A DNA stretch of 64,000 nucleotides from Mycolicibacter sp. MU0102. GTDB lineage: Bacteria > Actinomycetota > Actinomycetes > Mycobacteriales > Mycobacteriaceae. The translations under genes and the position numbers were made by a program. How positions within the stretch are numbered: the stretch's first letter is position 1; every line of letters begins with the position of its first letter. This document shows, one piece after another, positions 42,447 through 51,037 of this stretch. The notes under the pieces are model-generated. The model was not told the DNA's origin, did no database searches, and saw only the letters and a list, made by a program, of their open reading frames with translations. The stretch lies in NCBI RefSeq assembly GCF_963378105.1, contig NZ_OY726398.1:4030001-4094000 (forward strand). The letters are read 5' to 3'.

Positions 42447-43964
42447 ATGTCAGCACCCGCCCAGATCGACCAACAGTCCACCGTCACAGCACTGCTGGCG
42501 CAAGTCGCCGAGGTGGACGACCGCGGTGTCTTCTACGAGGACACCTTCGTCAGCTGGCGAGACCACATCGCCGCGGGCGCCCGGCTCGGCGCGGCGCTTC
42601 GGGCCCGCCTCGATCCGGACAAACCACCACATGTCGGTGTGCTGCTGGGCAATACGCCGTTCTTCTCCACGATGCTGGTGGCGGCGGCACTGACCGGCAT
42701 CGTGCCGGTGGGCTTGAACCCCACCCGCCGGGGCGCGGCCTTGGAGCGCGACGTGGCCCACGCGGACTGTCAGCTGGTGCTGGCCGACAACACCGCCGAC
42801 GTCACGGTTCCCGGCATGATCGATGTCGAATCACCCTCGTGGCAATCGGAATTGGCCGGGTATGACGACACACCGGTGAGCTTCCGGGAGGCCGACCCCG
42901 ACGAGCTGTTCATGCTGATCTTCACCTCGGGCACCAGCGGTGACCCGAAGGCGGTGCGCTGCACCCAGTGGAAGGCGGCGTTCCCCGGGGTGATGCTCTC
43001 GGGGCGGTTCGGGCTGGGGACTTCGGACGTCTGCTACCTGTCGATGCCGCTGTTTCACTCCAACGCGGTGATGGCGGGCTGGTCGGTGGCGGTGGCCGCC
43101 GGTGCCTCAGTCGCGTTGCGCCGCAAGTTCTCCGCCTCCGGGTTCATTCCCGACGTGCGCCGTTTCGGCGCCACCTACGCCAATTACGTGGGCAAACCGC
43201 TGTCGTACGTGCTGGCCACCCCGGCGCAGCCCGACGACGCCGACAACCCCCTGCGACTTCTTTACGGCAACGAAGGCGCACCCCGGGATCTGGAGCGGTT
43301 CGCGGCGCGGTTCGGCTGCACCGTGATCGACGCCTTCGGCTCCACCGAGGGTGGAGTGGCGATCGGGCGCACCCCGGACACCCCCGCCGGCGCGCTGGGC
43401 CCGCTGATCGACGGCAACACCATCATCGACGTCGAGACCGGTGAAGAGTGTCCGCCCGGCGTGGTCGGCGAGTTGGTGAATGCCAGTGGCCGCGGCCAAT
43501 TCCGCGGCTACTACCGCGATCCCGAGGCCGAGGCGCAGCGGATGGCCGGCGGGATCTATCACTCCGGCGACCTGGCCTACCGTGACGAGGCCGGCTACGC
43601 CTACTTCGCCGGCCGGCTCGGCGACTGGATGCGGGTGGACGGCGAGAATCTGGGTACCGCACCGATCGAGCGGATCCTGCTGCGCCACAACGCCGTCGCT
43701 CAGGTCGCGGTGTATCCCATCCCGGACCCCGCGGTGGGCGATCAGGTGATGGCCGCGCTGGTTTTGGCCCGCGGCGCGTCGTTCGACGCCGACGCCTTCC
43801 GCGAGTTCCTGGCCGAGCAGCCCGACCTGGGCCCCAAGCAATGGCCGTCATATGTGCGGGTGGCCGAGGAATTGCCGCGCACCGAGACGTTCAAGGTGCT
43901 CAAGCGGGTGTTGACCGCCGAGGGCACGCAGTGCGCCGATCCGGTTTTCCGGATCTCGCGTTAG
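42447..43964 (+). CDS. fadD17: FadD17, acyl-CoA synthetase
   Basis: A 505-residue ANL-superfamily ligase (Rv3506 is about 502). The AMP-binding P-loop is FTSGTSGDPKAV, the adenine-site segment GNEGAPRD, the hinge region GDWMRVDGENLG, and the C-terminal lysine lies in PRTETFKVLKRVL. FadD17 activates a sterol side-chain carboxylate to its CoA thioester at the start of beta-oxidation. No KstR box is apparent in its short upstream gap. Confidence 0.92.
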   Translation: MSAPAQIDQQSTVTALLAQVAEVDDRGVFYEDTFVSWRDHIAAGARLGAALRARLDPDKPPHVGVLLGNTPFFSTMLVAAALTGIVPVGLNPTRRGAALERDVAHADCQLVLADNTADVTVPGMIDVESPSWQSELAGYDDTPVSFREADPDELFMLIFTSGTSGDPKAVRCTQWKAAFPGVMLSGRFGLGTSDVCYLSMPLFHSNAVMAGWSVAVAAGASVALRRKFSASGFIPDVRRFGATYANYVGKPLSYVLATPAQPDDADNPLRLLYGNEGAPRDLERFAARFGCTVIDAFGSTEGGVAIGRTPDTPAGALGPLIDGNTIIDVETGEECPPGVVGELVNASGRGQFRGYYRDPEAEAQRMAGGIYHSGDLAYRDEAGYAYFAGRLGDWMRVDGENLGTAPIERILLRHNAVAQVAVYPIPDPAVGDQVMAALVLARGASFDADAFREFLAEQPDLGPKQWPSYVRVAEELPRTETFKVLKRVLTAEGTQCADPVFRISR

Positions 43965-43992
43965 CCGGCAGTCCTATGCCCCGCCGGCGCTG

Positions 43993-44469
43993 TCACGAGA
44001 TGACATCCCAGCCTTGGCTCGGATCGCCGTCGCAGTAGCGGGTGGAGACCCACGTCCCAGGTCCCGGTCCGCCGAGGACAGCGAGGCACAGCCAGCCCGG
44101 GTCGGTCGTGACCTGACCATTGGGATCGAGATTCCAATTTTGGTCCCACATTCCGATACAGGGCCCGAGGTGCGCGAAAAGGCCGTCGCCAGCCGGATTT
44201 ATCAGGCATCCCCCGGGGAAGGCGACGTTCTGCAGCTGCCTGCCATTGAGGTACCAGCGCTGGGAGTCCGAATCCCCGCAGGGGTTGACCACCACCGCAG
44301 CGAAATAGTTCGCGCTGGGGGCATCAAGACAAAAATCGCCCAGCCGGCTGCTTAGCCGGACCGGGCCGTCGGCGGCCGCCAGACCGGCAACTCCCACCGC
44401 GACGCACAGCGCCGTACCGAGCGCGGCAAGGACCCGGCCGACACCGCCCATCACGCGCAACCGGTGCAT
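43993..44469 (-). CDS. Secreted ricin-B-type (beta-trefoil) lectin-like protein
   Basis: A 158-residue protein: signal peptide MHRLRVMGGVGRVLAALGTA (cleavage near LAAA-DGP), then a single domain with repeated Q/N-x-W units (SQRWYLNG; DQNWNLDPNG; SQGWDVIS) and cysteine pairs (FCLDAP/NPCGD; GCLIN/GPCIG; LCLAV/RYCDG). Three such units make a beta-trefoil, usually carbohydrate binding. In-frame alternatives start at GTG 44508 and ATG 44481; ATG 44469 fits the signal peptide best. No obvious partner nearby. Confidence 0.75.
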   Translation of the reverse strand: MHRLRVMGGVGRVLAALGTALCVAVGVAGLAAADGPVRLSSRLGDFCLDAPSANYFAAVVVNPCGDSDSQRWYLNGRQLQNVAFPGGCLINPAGDGLFAHLGPCIGMWDQNWNLDPNGQVTTDPGWLCLAVLGGPGPGTWVSTRYCDGDPSQGWDVIS

Positions 44470-44643
44470 TGTTCGCCCCATCTTCTCGGCCCCGTCCACC
44501 CCCGTCACCCCAGGTGATCAGCAACTCCTACCACCATGGCCGCCGTCGATGAGCCCCAAATGACGAATTGCCCACTCCGGTTCCGGCGGGGCGCGCGGTG
44601 TGGCCACCACCGTTTCGAACCCCCGGCGCGCAATACTGAATCA

Positions 44644-45437
44644 ATGCCTGCTGCCCGCCGCGTGCTCGTCGCAGTCCTGGCCGCCGCCCTGGCCCTCCCC
44701 TGGCCCTGGCCTCCCCCGCCTCCGCAGAGCCGTTGCAGACCAGCTTCGCGCAGCTGGCCAACACCATCCCGGCCAACATCGGCATCGCCTACGCCCCAGC
44801 CGGCCAGAACGGAGCGGGCACGCTGGGCAGCCTGCAGAACGGGGTCGCGTGGTCGTCTATCAAGGTTCCACTGGCCATCGCGGCAATCCACGCCAACGTC
44901 GCGAACGCCAAAGACCTGGCGGCGCGTGCCGTTACCGCGTCCGACAATGACGCCGCCGAGAAGTTGTGGTCCGAATTGGGGCCCGCGCCCCAGGCAGCCC
45001 AGCAGGTTCAAGCTGTCCTGCGGGCGGGCGGCGACTCCGGCACCGCAGTGGAATCCCGACGGCTGCGGCCTGAATTCAGCGCGTTCGGTCAGACCCAGTG
45101 GCCGCTGGCCCGCCAGGCCGTGTTCGCCGCACACCTGCCCTGCATGCCAGTTGCCTCACCCGTTGTCAGCTTGATGCGCAACACGGTTCCCGACCAGCGC
45201 TGGGGCCTGGCAAGCCTCAACGTCCCCAGCAAGGCGGGGTGGGGTCCTGGTCGAGGCGGGGGCTACCTGGTGCGCCAGTTCGGCGTGGTGCATGCGCCGG
45301 CCGGCGACCTCGGGGTGGCGCTGGCCGCCGAACCCAAGGACGGCAGCTTCGAATCCGGGATTGCGGCGCTCAACCAGATGACCCAGTGGCTCAGTGCCCA
45401 TGCCGCCGAGCTACCGGGTGGCCGCTGCGCGGGGTAG
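44644..45437 (+). CDS. Exported serine hydrolase (beta-lactamase/PBP-like), apparent frameshift in signal peptide
   Basis: The mature domain, in the frame ending at 45437, has the serine-hydrolase motifs SSIK (Ser-x2-Lys), SDN and KAG in the right order for a class A beta-lactamase/penicillin-binding fold. A convincing signal peptide (MPAARRVLVAVLAAALAL) starts at ATG 44644 in another frame. Adding one C to the run at 44697-44700 would join the two as ...ALALPLALASPASAEP..., a normal signal peptide and cleavage site. As written, the export signal is disconnected, and only a TTG at 44733 would open the catalytic frame. It may be a true mutation, a slippage site or a sequencing error. Substrate unknown. 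Confidence 0.7.
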
Positions 45438-45479
45438 TTTGGCGGCTAACCACGTGTTACCCGCGAGTAGGAGTTCACC

Positions 45480-47033
45480 ATGCCCGCCCCATCCGCCGCA
45501 GACTTCGACCGACTGCGTCAACTGTCCGCGATCGACGACATCGATGCGCGGCAGTCGAAGACCATCGACGAGGTCTTCACCGGTAAGCCGCTGACCACCA
45601 TCCCGGTGGGCAACGCCGAGGATGTGACGGCGGCATTCGCCAAGGCCCGCGCGGCTCAGCGCACCTGGGCGGCGCGCGGCGTCAAAGAGCGCAGCGCGAT
45701 CATCGAGCGCTACCGCGATCTGGTGATCGCCAACCGGGACTTCCTGATGGACGTCTGCCAGGCCGAGACCGGCAAGGCGCGGTCGGCGGCTCAGGAGGAG
45801 ATCCTCGACATCATGCTCAACGCGCGCTACTACGCGCGTCAGGCCACCAAGTTGCTGGCCTCCAAGCGGGTACCGGGGCTGCTGCCCGGCATCGTCAAGA
45901 CCGTGATCAACCATCACCCCAAGGGCGTAGTGGGCGTGATCGCGCCGTGGAACTACCCGATGACGCTGTCGATCTCCGACGCCATCCCGGCGCTGCTGGC
46001 GGGCAACGCAGTGGTGGTCAAGCCGGACAGCCAGACCCCGTACTGCACCCTGGCCAACGCCGAACTGCTGTATCAGGCCGGCCTGCCGCGTGACCTGTTC
46101 GCGGTGGTGCCCGGTCCCGGTTCGGTGGTCGGCACCGCGATCGTGCAGCAATGCGACTACCTGATGTTCACCGGCTCCAGCGCCACCGGTCGCACCCTGG
46201 CCGAGCAGTGCGGCTCCCGGCTGATCGGCTTCTCCGCCGAACTGGGCGGCAAGAACCCGATGATCGTCACCAAGGGCGCCAACCTGTCGGAGGTCGCCAA
46301 GGCCGCCACCCGCGCCTGCTTCTCCAACGCCGGGCAGTTGTGCATCTCGATCGAGCGGATCTACGTCGAGCGCGACGTCGCCGACGAGTTCGCCGCGAAG
46401 TTCGCCGAGCAGGTGCGCGCCATGCAGCTGTCGAACGCCTACGACTTCTCCGGCGACATGGGCAGCTTGATCTCCGAAGACCAGATCAAGACCATCTCCA
46501 ACCATGTCGATGACGCGAAAGCCAAGGGCGCCAAGGTCATCGCTGGCGGAAATGCCCGCCCGGACATCGGACCGTTGTTCTACGAGCCGACGGTGCTGAC
46601 CGACGTCACCGACGAGATGGAGTGCGGTCGCAACGAGACGTTCGGCCCGGTGGTCTCCATCTACCCCGTCGACAGCGTCGAAGAGGCCATCGCAAAGGCC
46701 AACGACACCGAGTACGGCCTGAACGCCAGCGTGTGGGCCGCCAGCAAGGCTCAGGGTGAGGCGATCGCCGCGCGCATCAAGTCCGGCACGGTCAATGTCG
46801 ATGAAGGTTACGCGCTGGCCTTCGGCAGCGTCGCCGCCCCGATGGGCGGTATGAAGGCCTCCGGGGTGGGCCGCCGCCACGGTGCCGACGGAATCCTGAA
46901 GTACACCGAGTCGCAGACCGTCTCCACCGCCCGGGTCCTGAATCTCGACCCACCACTGGGGATTTCCGGCCCGCTGTGGCAGAAGATGCTGACCCCGATG
47001 ATCCGCGTGGTGCAGGCGCTACCGGGCCGGTAG
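45480..47033 (+). CDS. gabD2: Succinate-semialdehyde dehydrogenase (GabD2-like)
   Basis: A 517-residue aldehyde dehydrogenase (Rv1731 GabD2 is 518). The NAD(P)-binding segment GVIAPWNYPMTLSI, the general-base Glu in FSAELGGKNPM and the catalytic Cys in FSNAGQLCISIERIYV are intact. It oxidises succinate semialdehyde to succinate, or a related aldehyde. AGTAGGAG precedes the ATG at 45480. It is not part of the cholesterol region in M. tuberculosis, so its presence here is a local gene-order difference. Confidence 0.88.
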   Translation: MPAPSAADFDRLRQLSAIDDIDARQSKTIDEVFTGKPLTTIPVGNAEDVTAAFAKARAAQRTWAARGVKERSAIIERYRDLVIANRDFLMDVCQAETGKARSAAQEEILDIMLNARYYARQATKLLASKRVPGLLPGIVKTVINHHPKGVVGVIAPWNYPMTLSISDAIPALLAGNAVVVKPDSQTPYCTLANAELLYQAGLPRDLFAVVPGPGSVVGTAIVQQCDYLMFTGSSATGRTLAEQCGSRLIGFSAELGGKNPMIVTKGANLSEVAKAATRACFSNAGQLCISIERIYVERDVADEFAAKFAEQVRAMQLSNAYDFSGDMGSLISEDQIKTISNHVDDAKAKGAKVIAGGNARPDIGPLFYEPTVLTDVTDEMECGRNETFGPVVSIYPVDSVEEAIAKANDTEYGLNASVWAASKAQGEAIAARIKSGTVNVDEGYALAFGSVAAPMGGMKASGVGRRHGADGILKYTESQTVSTARVLNLDPPLGISGPLWQKMLTPMIRVVQALPGR

Positions 47034-47047
47034 CGCTCAGCGCCGGC
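47026..47047. terminator. Hairpin between convergent gabD2 and WS/DGAT genes
   Basis: GCCGG-TA-GCGC (47026-47036) can pair with GCGC-CGGC (47040-47047) around a three-base loop, with a two-base bulge. Only three bases separate the two stop codons, so the hairpin would lie within both transcripts' ends. There is no U-tract. Confidence 0.3.
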
Positions 47048-48452
47048 CGGTGCGGTTCTTGCCTCGGTCGATATCGCGCTCCAACTCGGCCAGCGCCGGC
47101 TCGATCGCATCGGCCATCTTGTGGATGTCCTCGGCGATCTCCGGCGTGGTTACGAAACCGAAGTCGAGGTGGTCGCGGTAGGAGAAGCAGGTGATGTTCA
47201 GCGCCACGTCCATGACCGGCGGGCCGAGCGGCACCAGTGACTCCAGTTCCGCCCCGGCCATGTAGATCGGAATCGGCGGGCCCGGCACGTTGGAGACGAC
47301 GAGGTTGATCGGGGCCAGCCGATTCGACAGCCCGGTCGCGGTGTAGGCACGGGCGGCCAGCTGCAGTAGCCCGGGCGGGGTGGTATCGGTCAATCCCATT
47401 ATCTGGTGCGCCGACAACGCCTTGGCCATCTGCTTGGCACTCTGGGTGCTGGCGTGAATCGTCTTGAGCCGCTGGGCAGCTCCCTCGATGTCAGTCCCCA
47501 TCGAAACCGTCATCGAACTGACCTTGTTACCGACCTCGCCCTGGCTCTCCTCGGTGCGGGTCGATACCGGGATCTGGGCGACGAGTGGCCTGTCCGGCAA
47601 CTCCCCGCGCTCGCCCAGATACTGCCGAACTGCGCCGGCGACCATAGCGAGCACGACGTCGTTGAGCTTGACGCCGTAGGCGTCCTTGACGGCCTTGATC
47701 CGGGCCAACTCGACCCGGGCGGCGCTGATCCGCCGGTGCGGCGAGACGCTGGCGTTGAACCGGGTCACCGGGGCGTCGAAGTAGCGCGGAGGTTTGCGGG
47801 GCAGTCCCAGTCCCACGGTGGCAATCTGCTGGCGAACTGTCTGCTGCAGCAGCCGGCCGATGCGGTAGGGCGTCTTGACCGCGACGTTGACCAATTCCTC
47901 GACGACCCGGCGCTCGTAGCTGGGGATGGCGGATCCATTCGAGGACCCGATCGTCTCCGGTAGTGGCGGCCGTGGCTCGGGCGTGATGTCCAGCATGATC
48001 TCGAACAGTCCTGCGCCAGAGACACCGTCGACGATCGCGTGATGCATCTTGGTCAGCGTCGCGACCCGGCCGCCGCTGACTCCTTCGATGACCCACATCT
48101 CCCACAGCGGGCGGGAGCGGTCCAGCTTGTAGGACATCAGCCGGCCCACGAGCTCTTCGACCTCGCGCCGCCCGCCGGGAGCGGGAACGCCGATGCGCCG
48201 CAGGTGGAAGTCGATGTCGAGATGCTCGTCTTCGACGAACCACGGTCGGTCCAGCCCCATGGGAGAAGGAGTGACCCGCCAGCGCAGCTGCGGCAGTTGC
48301 GGTAATCGCTCGATCAGAAGCTGGCGAACCCGCTCAAAGCTGTAGTTCGGCGCATTGGTGGTGTCGCAGATCGCCAACCCACCGATGTGCATGTGCCAGC
48401 CCGCCGTTTCGGCAGACCAAAACGCCGCGTCGACGCCCGAAAGTCGCTGCAT
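47037..48452 (-). CDS. Wax ester synthase/diacylglycerol acyltransferase (WS/DGAT)
   Basis: A 471-residue acyltransferase. The active-site motif HHAIVDG is at residues 137-143, PLWEMWVIEG just before it, and the conserved NVPGPPIPIYMAGAELESL and NITCFSYRDHLDFGFVT occur in the C-terminal half. It would use acyl-CoA to acylate diacylglycerol or fatty alcohols, making storage lipid. Placing it among cholesterol genes suggests a sink for acyl-CoA released from sterols (inference). Mycobacteria have many paralogues, so I give no gene name. Confidence 0.88.
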   Translation of the reverse strand: MQRLSGVDAAFWSAETAGWHMHIGGLAICDTTNAPNYSFERVRQLLIERLPQLPQLRWRVTPSPMGLDRPWFVEDEHLDIDFHLRRIGVPAPGGRREVEELVGRLMSYKLDRSRPLWEMWVIEGVSGGRVATLTKMHHAIVDGVSGAGLFEIMLDITPEPRPPLPETIGSSNGSAIPSYERRVVEELVNVAVKTPYRIGRLLQQTVRQQIATVGLGLPRKPPRYFDAPVTRFNASVSPHRRISAARVELARIKAVKDAYGVKLNDVVLAMVAGAVRQYLGERGELPDRPLVAQIPVSTRTEESQGEVGNKVSSMTVSMGTDIEGAAQRLKTIHASTQSAKQMAKALSAHQIMGLTDTTPPGLLQLAARAYTATGLSNRLAPINLVVSNVPGPPIPIYMAGAELESLVPLGPPVMDVALNITCFSYRDHLDFGFVTTPEIAEDIHKMADAIEPALAELERDIDRGKNRTGRR

Positions 48453-48514
48453 CGACAGAGACTAGCCCGCAAAGCGTTCCGTCGAGGGCAGCTCTGCACC
48501 AAAAACTCGGTGAG

Positions 48515-50167
48515 TTAGCTCTCTGCCGACACGTGCTTGGCGTGCACCTCGTCGGCGGGACGGGCTTCGGTCTGCTCCTTGGCCCAACGGTAGTCGGGTT
48601 TGCCGGCCGGGGAACGCTTGACCTCGTCGACGAACCACAGACTGCGGGGCACCTTGTAGCCGGCGATCTCGGTACGGGCACAGGTGTTGATCTCGTCCAG
48701 CGAAGGCCGGGCATCGCCGCGCGCCTGCACCACCGCGGCCACATGCTGGCCGTAGCGGGCGTCGGGCACGCCGACCACCAGCGCGTCGAAGACGTCGGGG
48801 TGAGTCTTGAGGGCGGCCTCGACCTCTTCGGGGTAGATCTTCTCCCCACCGGAGTTGATCGACACCGAGCCGCGACCCAGCATCGTGACGCTGCCGTCGG
48901 CCTCAACCTGCGCGAAGTCGCCCGGGATCGCGTAACGCACGCCGTTGATGGTGCGGAACGTCTCGGCGGTCTTCTTCTCGTCCTTGTAGTAGCCGACCGG
49001 GATGTGGCCGCGCTTGGCGATGATGCCCCGCACGCCCGAACCCGGCTGGACCTCGTTGCCGTCGTCGTCGAGCACCGTCGTGTTCTTGTCGATGGTGACC
49101 CGCGGTCCGCCGGTGTGCGCTTCGCCCTTGGCGACGATGCTGGTGCCGCCGAAACCGGTCTCCGAAGACCCGATGGAGTCGGTGATGATCCGGTTGGGCA
49201 GCAGCTCCAGCAGGCGCTCCTTGATGCTCGGGCTGAACAGCGCTGCGGTGGACGCCAGCAGGAACAGCGACGACAGGTCGTACTCGTTGCCGGCGTCCTG
49301 GTGGGCCAACAGCGCATCCAGCAGCGGGCGCGCCATTGCGTCACCGGTGAAGAACAGCAGGTTGACCTTGTGGTCGTGGATGGTGCGCCACACTGCGTCG
49401 GCGTCGAATTCCGGTGCCAGCACCACGGTCTGGCCACTGAACAGCGACATCCAGGTCGCCGACTGGGTGGCGCCGTGGATCATCGGCGGGATCGGGTGGC
49501 GGACCATCGGCGGGTTGGCGACGGCCTGCTTGGCCAGGTCGTACTCGTCGGCGATCGGTTCGCCGGTGGCGAAGTCGGTGCCGCCGAACAGCACCCGGTA
49601 GATGTCCTCGTGGCGCCACATCACGCCCTTGGGGAAGCCGGTGGTGCCACCGGTGTAGAGCAGGTAGATGTCATCGGCGCTGCGCGGTCCGAAGTCCCGC
49701 TCGGGCGAGCTCTGCGCCAGTGCGGCCTCGAACTCCACGCCGCCGTAGCGCTGGTAGTCCAGATCGCTGCCGTCCTCGACCACCAGGATGGTCTTGACGT
49801 GCGGGGTGTCGGGCAGCACGTTGGCCACCCGGTCGGCGTACTGGCGCTCGTGCACCACCGCGACCATGTCCGAGTTGTCGAACAGGTAGCGCAGTTCGCC
49901 CTCGACATAGCGGAAGTTGACGTTGACCAGGATGGCGCCGGCCTTGATGATGCCGAGCATCGCGACGACGATCTCGTTGCGATTGCGGCAGTAGAGGCCG
50001 ACCTTGTCGTCCTTCTTGACGCCCTGACTGATGAGGTAGTGGGCCAGCCGGTTGGCCTTCTCCTCTAGCTGCCCGTAGGTCAGCTCGTCAGGCCCACAGA
50101 TCAGGGCAACCCGATCCGGTACGGCGTCGATGGCGTGTTCGGCTAAGTCGGCGATGTTGAGAGCCAC
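48515..50167 (-). CDS. fadD19: FadD19, sterol side-chain acyl-CoA synthetase
   Basis: A 550-residue ANL ligase nearly matching what I recall of Rv3515c: starts VALNIADLAEHAIDAVPDRV, P-loop YTGGTTGFPKGVMWR, GSSETGFGG, and the C-terminal Lys in KRSPAGKPDYRWAK. FadD19 activates C24-C27 steroid acids, including those from branched-side-chain phytosterols. GTG 50167 is preferred; a TTG at 50176 is in frame. The KstR box ends only 12 bases upstream, leaving room for at most a very short leader. Confidence 0.94.
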   Translation of the reverse strand: MALNIADLAEHAIDAVPDRVALICGPDELTYGQLEEKANRLAHYLISQGVKKDDKVGLYCRNRNEIVVAMLGIIKAGAILVNVNFRYVEGELRYLFDNSDMVAVVHERQYADRVANVLPDTPHVKTILVVEDGSDLDYQRYGGVEFEAALAQSSPERDFGPRSADDIYLLYTGGTTGFPKGVMWRHEDIYRVLFGGTDFATGEPIADEYDLAKQAVANPPMVRHPIPPMIHGATQSATWMSLFSGQTVVLAPEFDADAVWRTIHDHKVNLLFFTGDAMARPLLDALLAHQDAGNEYDLSSLFLLASTAALFSPSIKERLLELLPNRIITDSIGSSETGFGGTSIVAKGEAHTGGPRVTIDKNTTVLDDDGNEVQPGSGVRGIIAKRGHIPVGYYKDEKKTAETFRTINGVRYAIPGDFAQVEADGSVTMLGRGSVSINSGGEKIYPEEVEAALKTHPDVFDALVVGVPDARYGQHVAAVVQARGDARPSLDEINTCARTEIAGYKVPRSLWFVDEVKRSPAGKPDYRWAKEQTEARPADEVHAKHVSAES

Positions 50168-50178
50168 AACACACAAAC

Positions 50179-50192
50179 TAGAACGTGTTACA
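50179..50192. promoter_or_regulatory. KstR box between fadD19 and echA19
   Basis: TAGAACGTGTTACA, the same 14-mer as at 39517-39530, lies between divergent fadD19 (start 50167) and echA19 (start 50237). Confidence 0.87.
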
Positions 50193-50236
50193 TTTCGATT
50201 TCAAGTCGAGGCCCCAACCCGGAAAGGCGGACGCCG

Positions 50237-51037
50237 GTGAGCGAGTCGTCAGAACAGCCCCACGCCCTCGTTGAGCAGCGCGGACACACGCTGATCGTCA
50301 CCCTCAACCGGCCCGAGGCCCGCAACGCCCTTTCCGGCGAAATGCTGGCGATCATGGTCGAGGCCTGGGACCGCGTCGACAACGACGACGAGATCCGCTC
50401 GTGCATCCTGACCGGCGCCGGTGGTTATTTCTGCGCGGGCATGGACCTCAAGGCAGCCAACAAGAAGGCGCCGGGCGACTCGTTCAAAGACGGCAGCTAC
50501 GACCCCTCGCGTATCGACGGCCTGCTCAAGGGCCGCCGGCTGACCAAGCCGCTGATCGCCGCGGTGGAAGGCCCGGCCATCGCCGGGGGTACCGAGATCC
50601 TGCAGGGCACCGACATCCGCATCGCCGGTGAAAGCGCCAAGTTCGGCATCTCCGAGGCCAAGTGGAGCCTGTACCCGATGGGCGGCTCCGCGGTGCGGCT
50701 GGTGCGTCAGATTCCCTACACCATGGCCTGTGACCTGCTGTTTACCGGTCGCCACATCACCGCCGCCGAGGCGCTGGAGATGGGCCTGATCGGGCATGTG
50801 GTGCCGGACGGTTCGGCGCTGGACAAGGCGCTGGAGATCGCCGAGCAGATCAACAACAACGGCCCGCTGGCGGTGCAGGCGATGCTGCGCACCATCCACG
50901 AGACCGAAGGCCTGCACGAGAACGACGCCTTCAAGATCGACACCAAGATCGGCATCAAGGTGTTCTTGAGCGAGGACGCCAAGGAAGGCCCGCGGGCGTT
51001 CGCCGAGAAGCGCAAGCCGGAGTTCAAGAACCGCTGA
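50237..51037 (+). CDS. echA19: EchA19, steroid enoyl-CoA hydratase
   Basis: A 266-residue crotonase (Rv3516 is 263). Oxyanion-hole segments ILTGAGGYFCAGMDL and AVEGPAIAGGTEILQGTDIR are present; the C-terminal helix contains EGPRAFAEKRKPEFKNR. In M. tuberculosis EchA19 hydrates cholesterol side-chain enoyl-CoA. It begins with GTG at 50237 after GGAAAGG, and its stop shares a base with the following gene's ATG (TGATG). Confidence 0.94.
   Translation: MSESSEQPHALVEQRGHTLIVTLNRPEARNALSGEMLAIMVEAWDRVDNDDEIRSCILTGAGGYFCAGMDLKAANKKAPGDSFKDGSYDPSRIDGLLKGRRLTKPLIAAVEGPAIAGGTEILQGTDIRIAGESAKFGISEAKWSLYPMGGSAVRLVRQIPYTMACDLLFTGRHITAAEALEMGLIGHVVPDGSALDKALEIAEQINNNGPLAVQAMLRTIHETEGLHENDAFKIDTKIGIKVFLSEDAKEGPRAFAEKRKPEFKNR

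Noticed and set aside
45448..45460. TAACCACGTGTTA considered as a KstR box upstream of gabD2
   Set aside because: The spacing between AAC and GTT is five bases instead of two, so it does not fit the KstR pattern.
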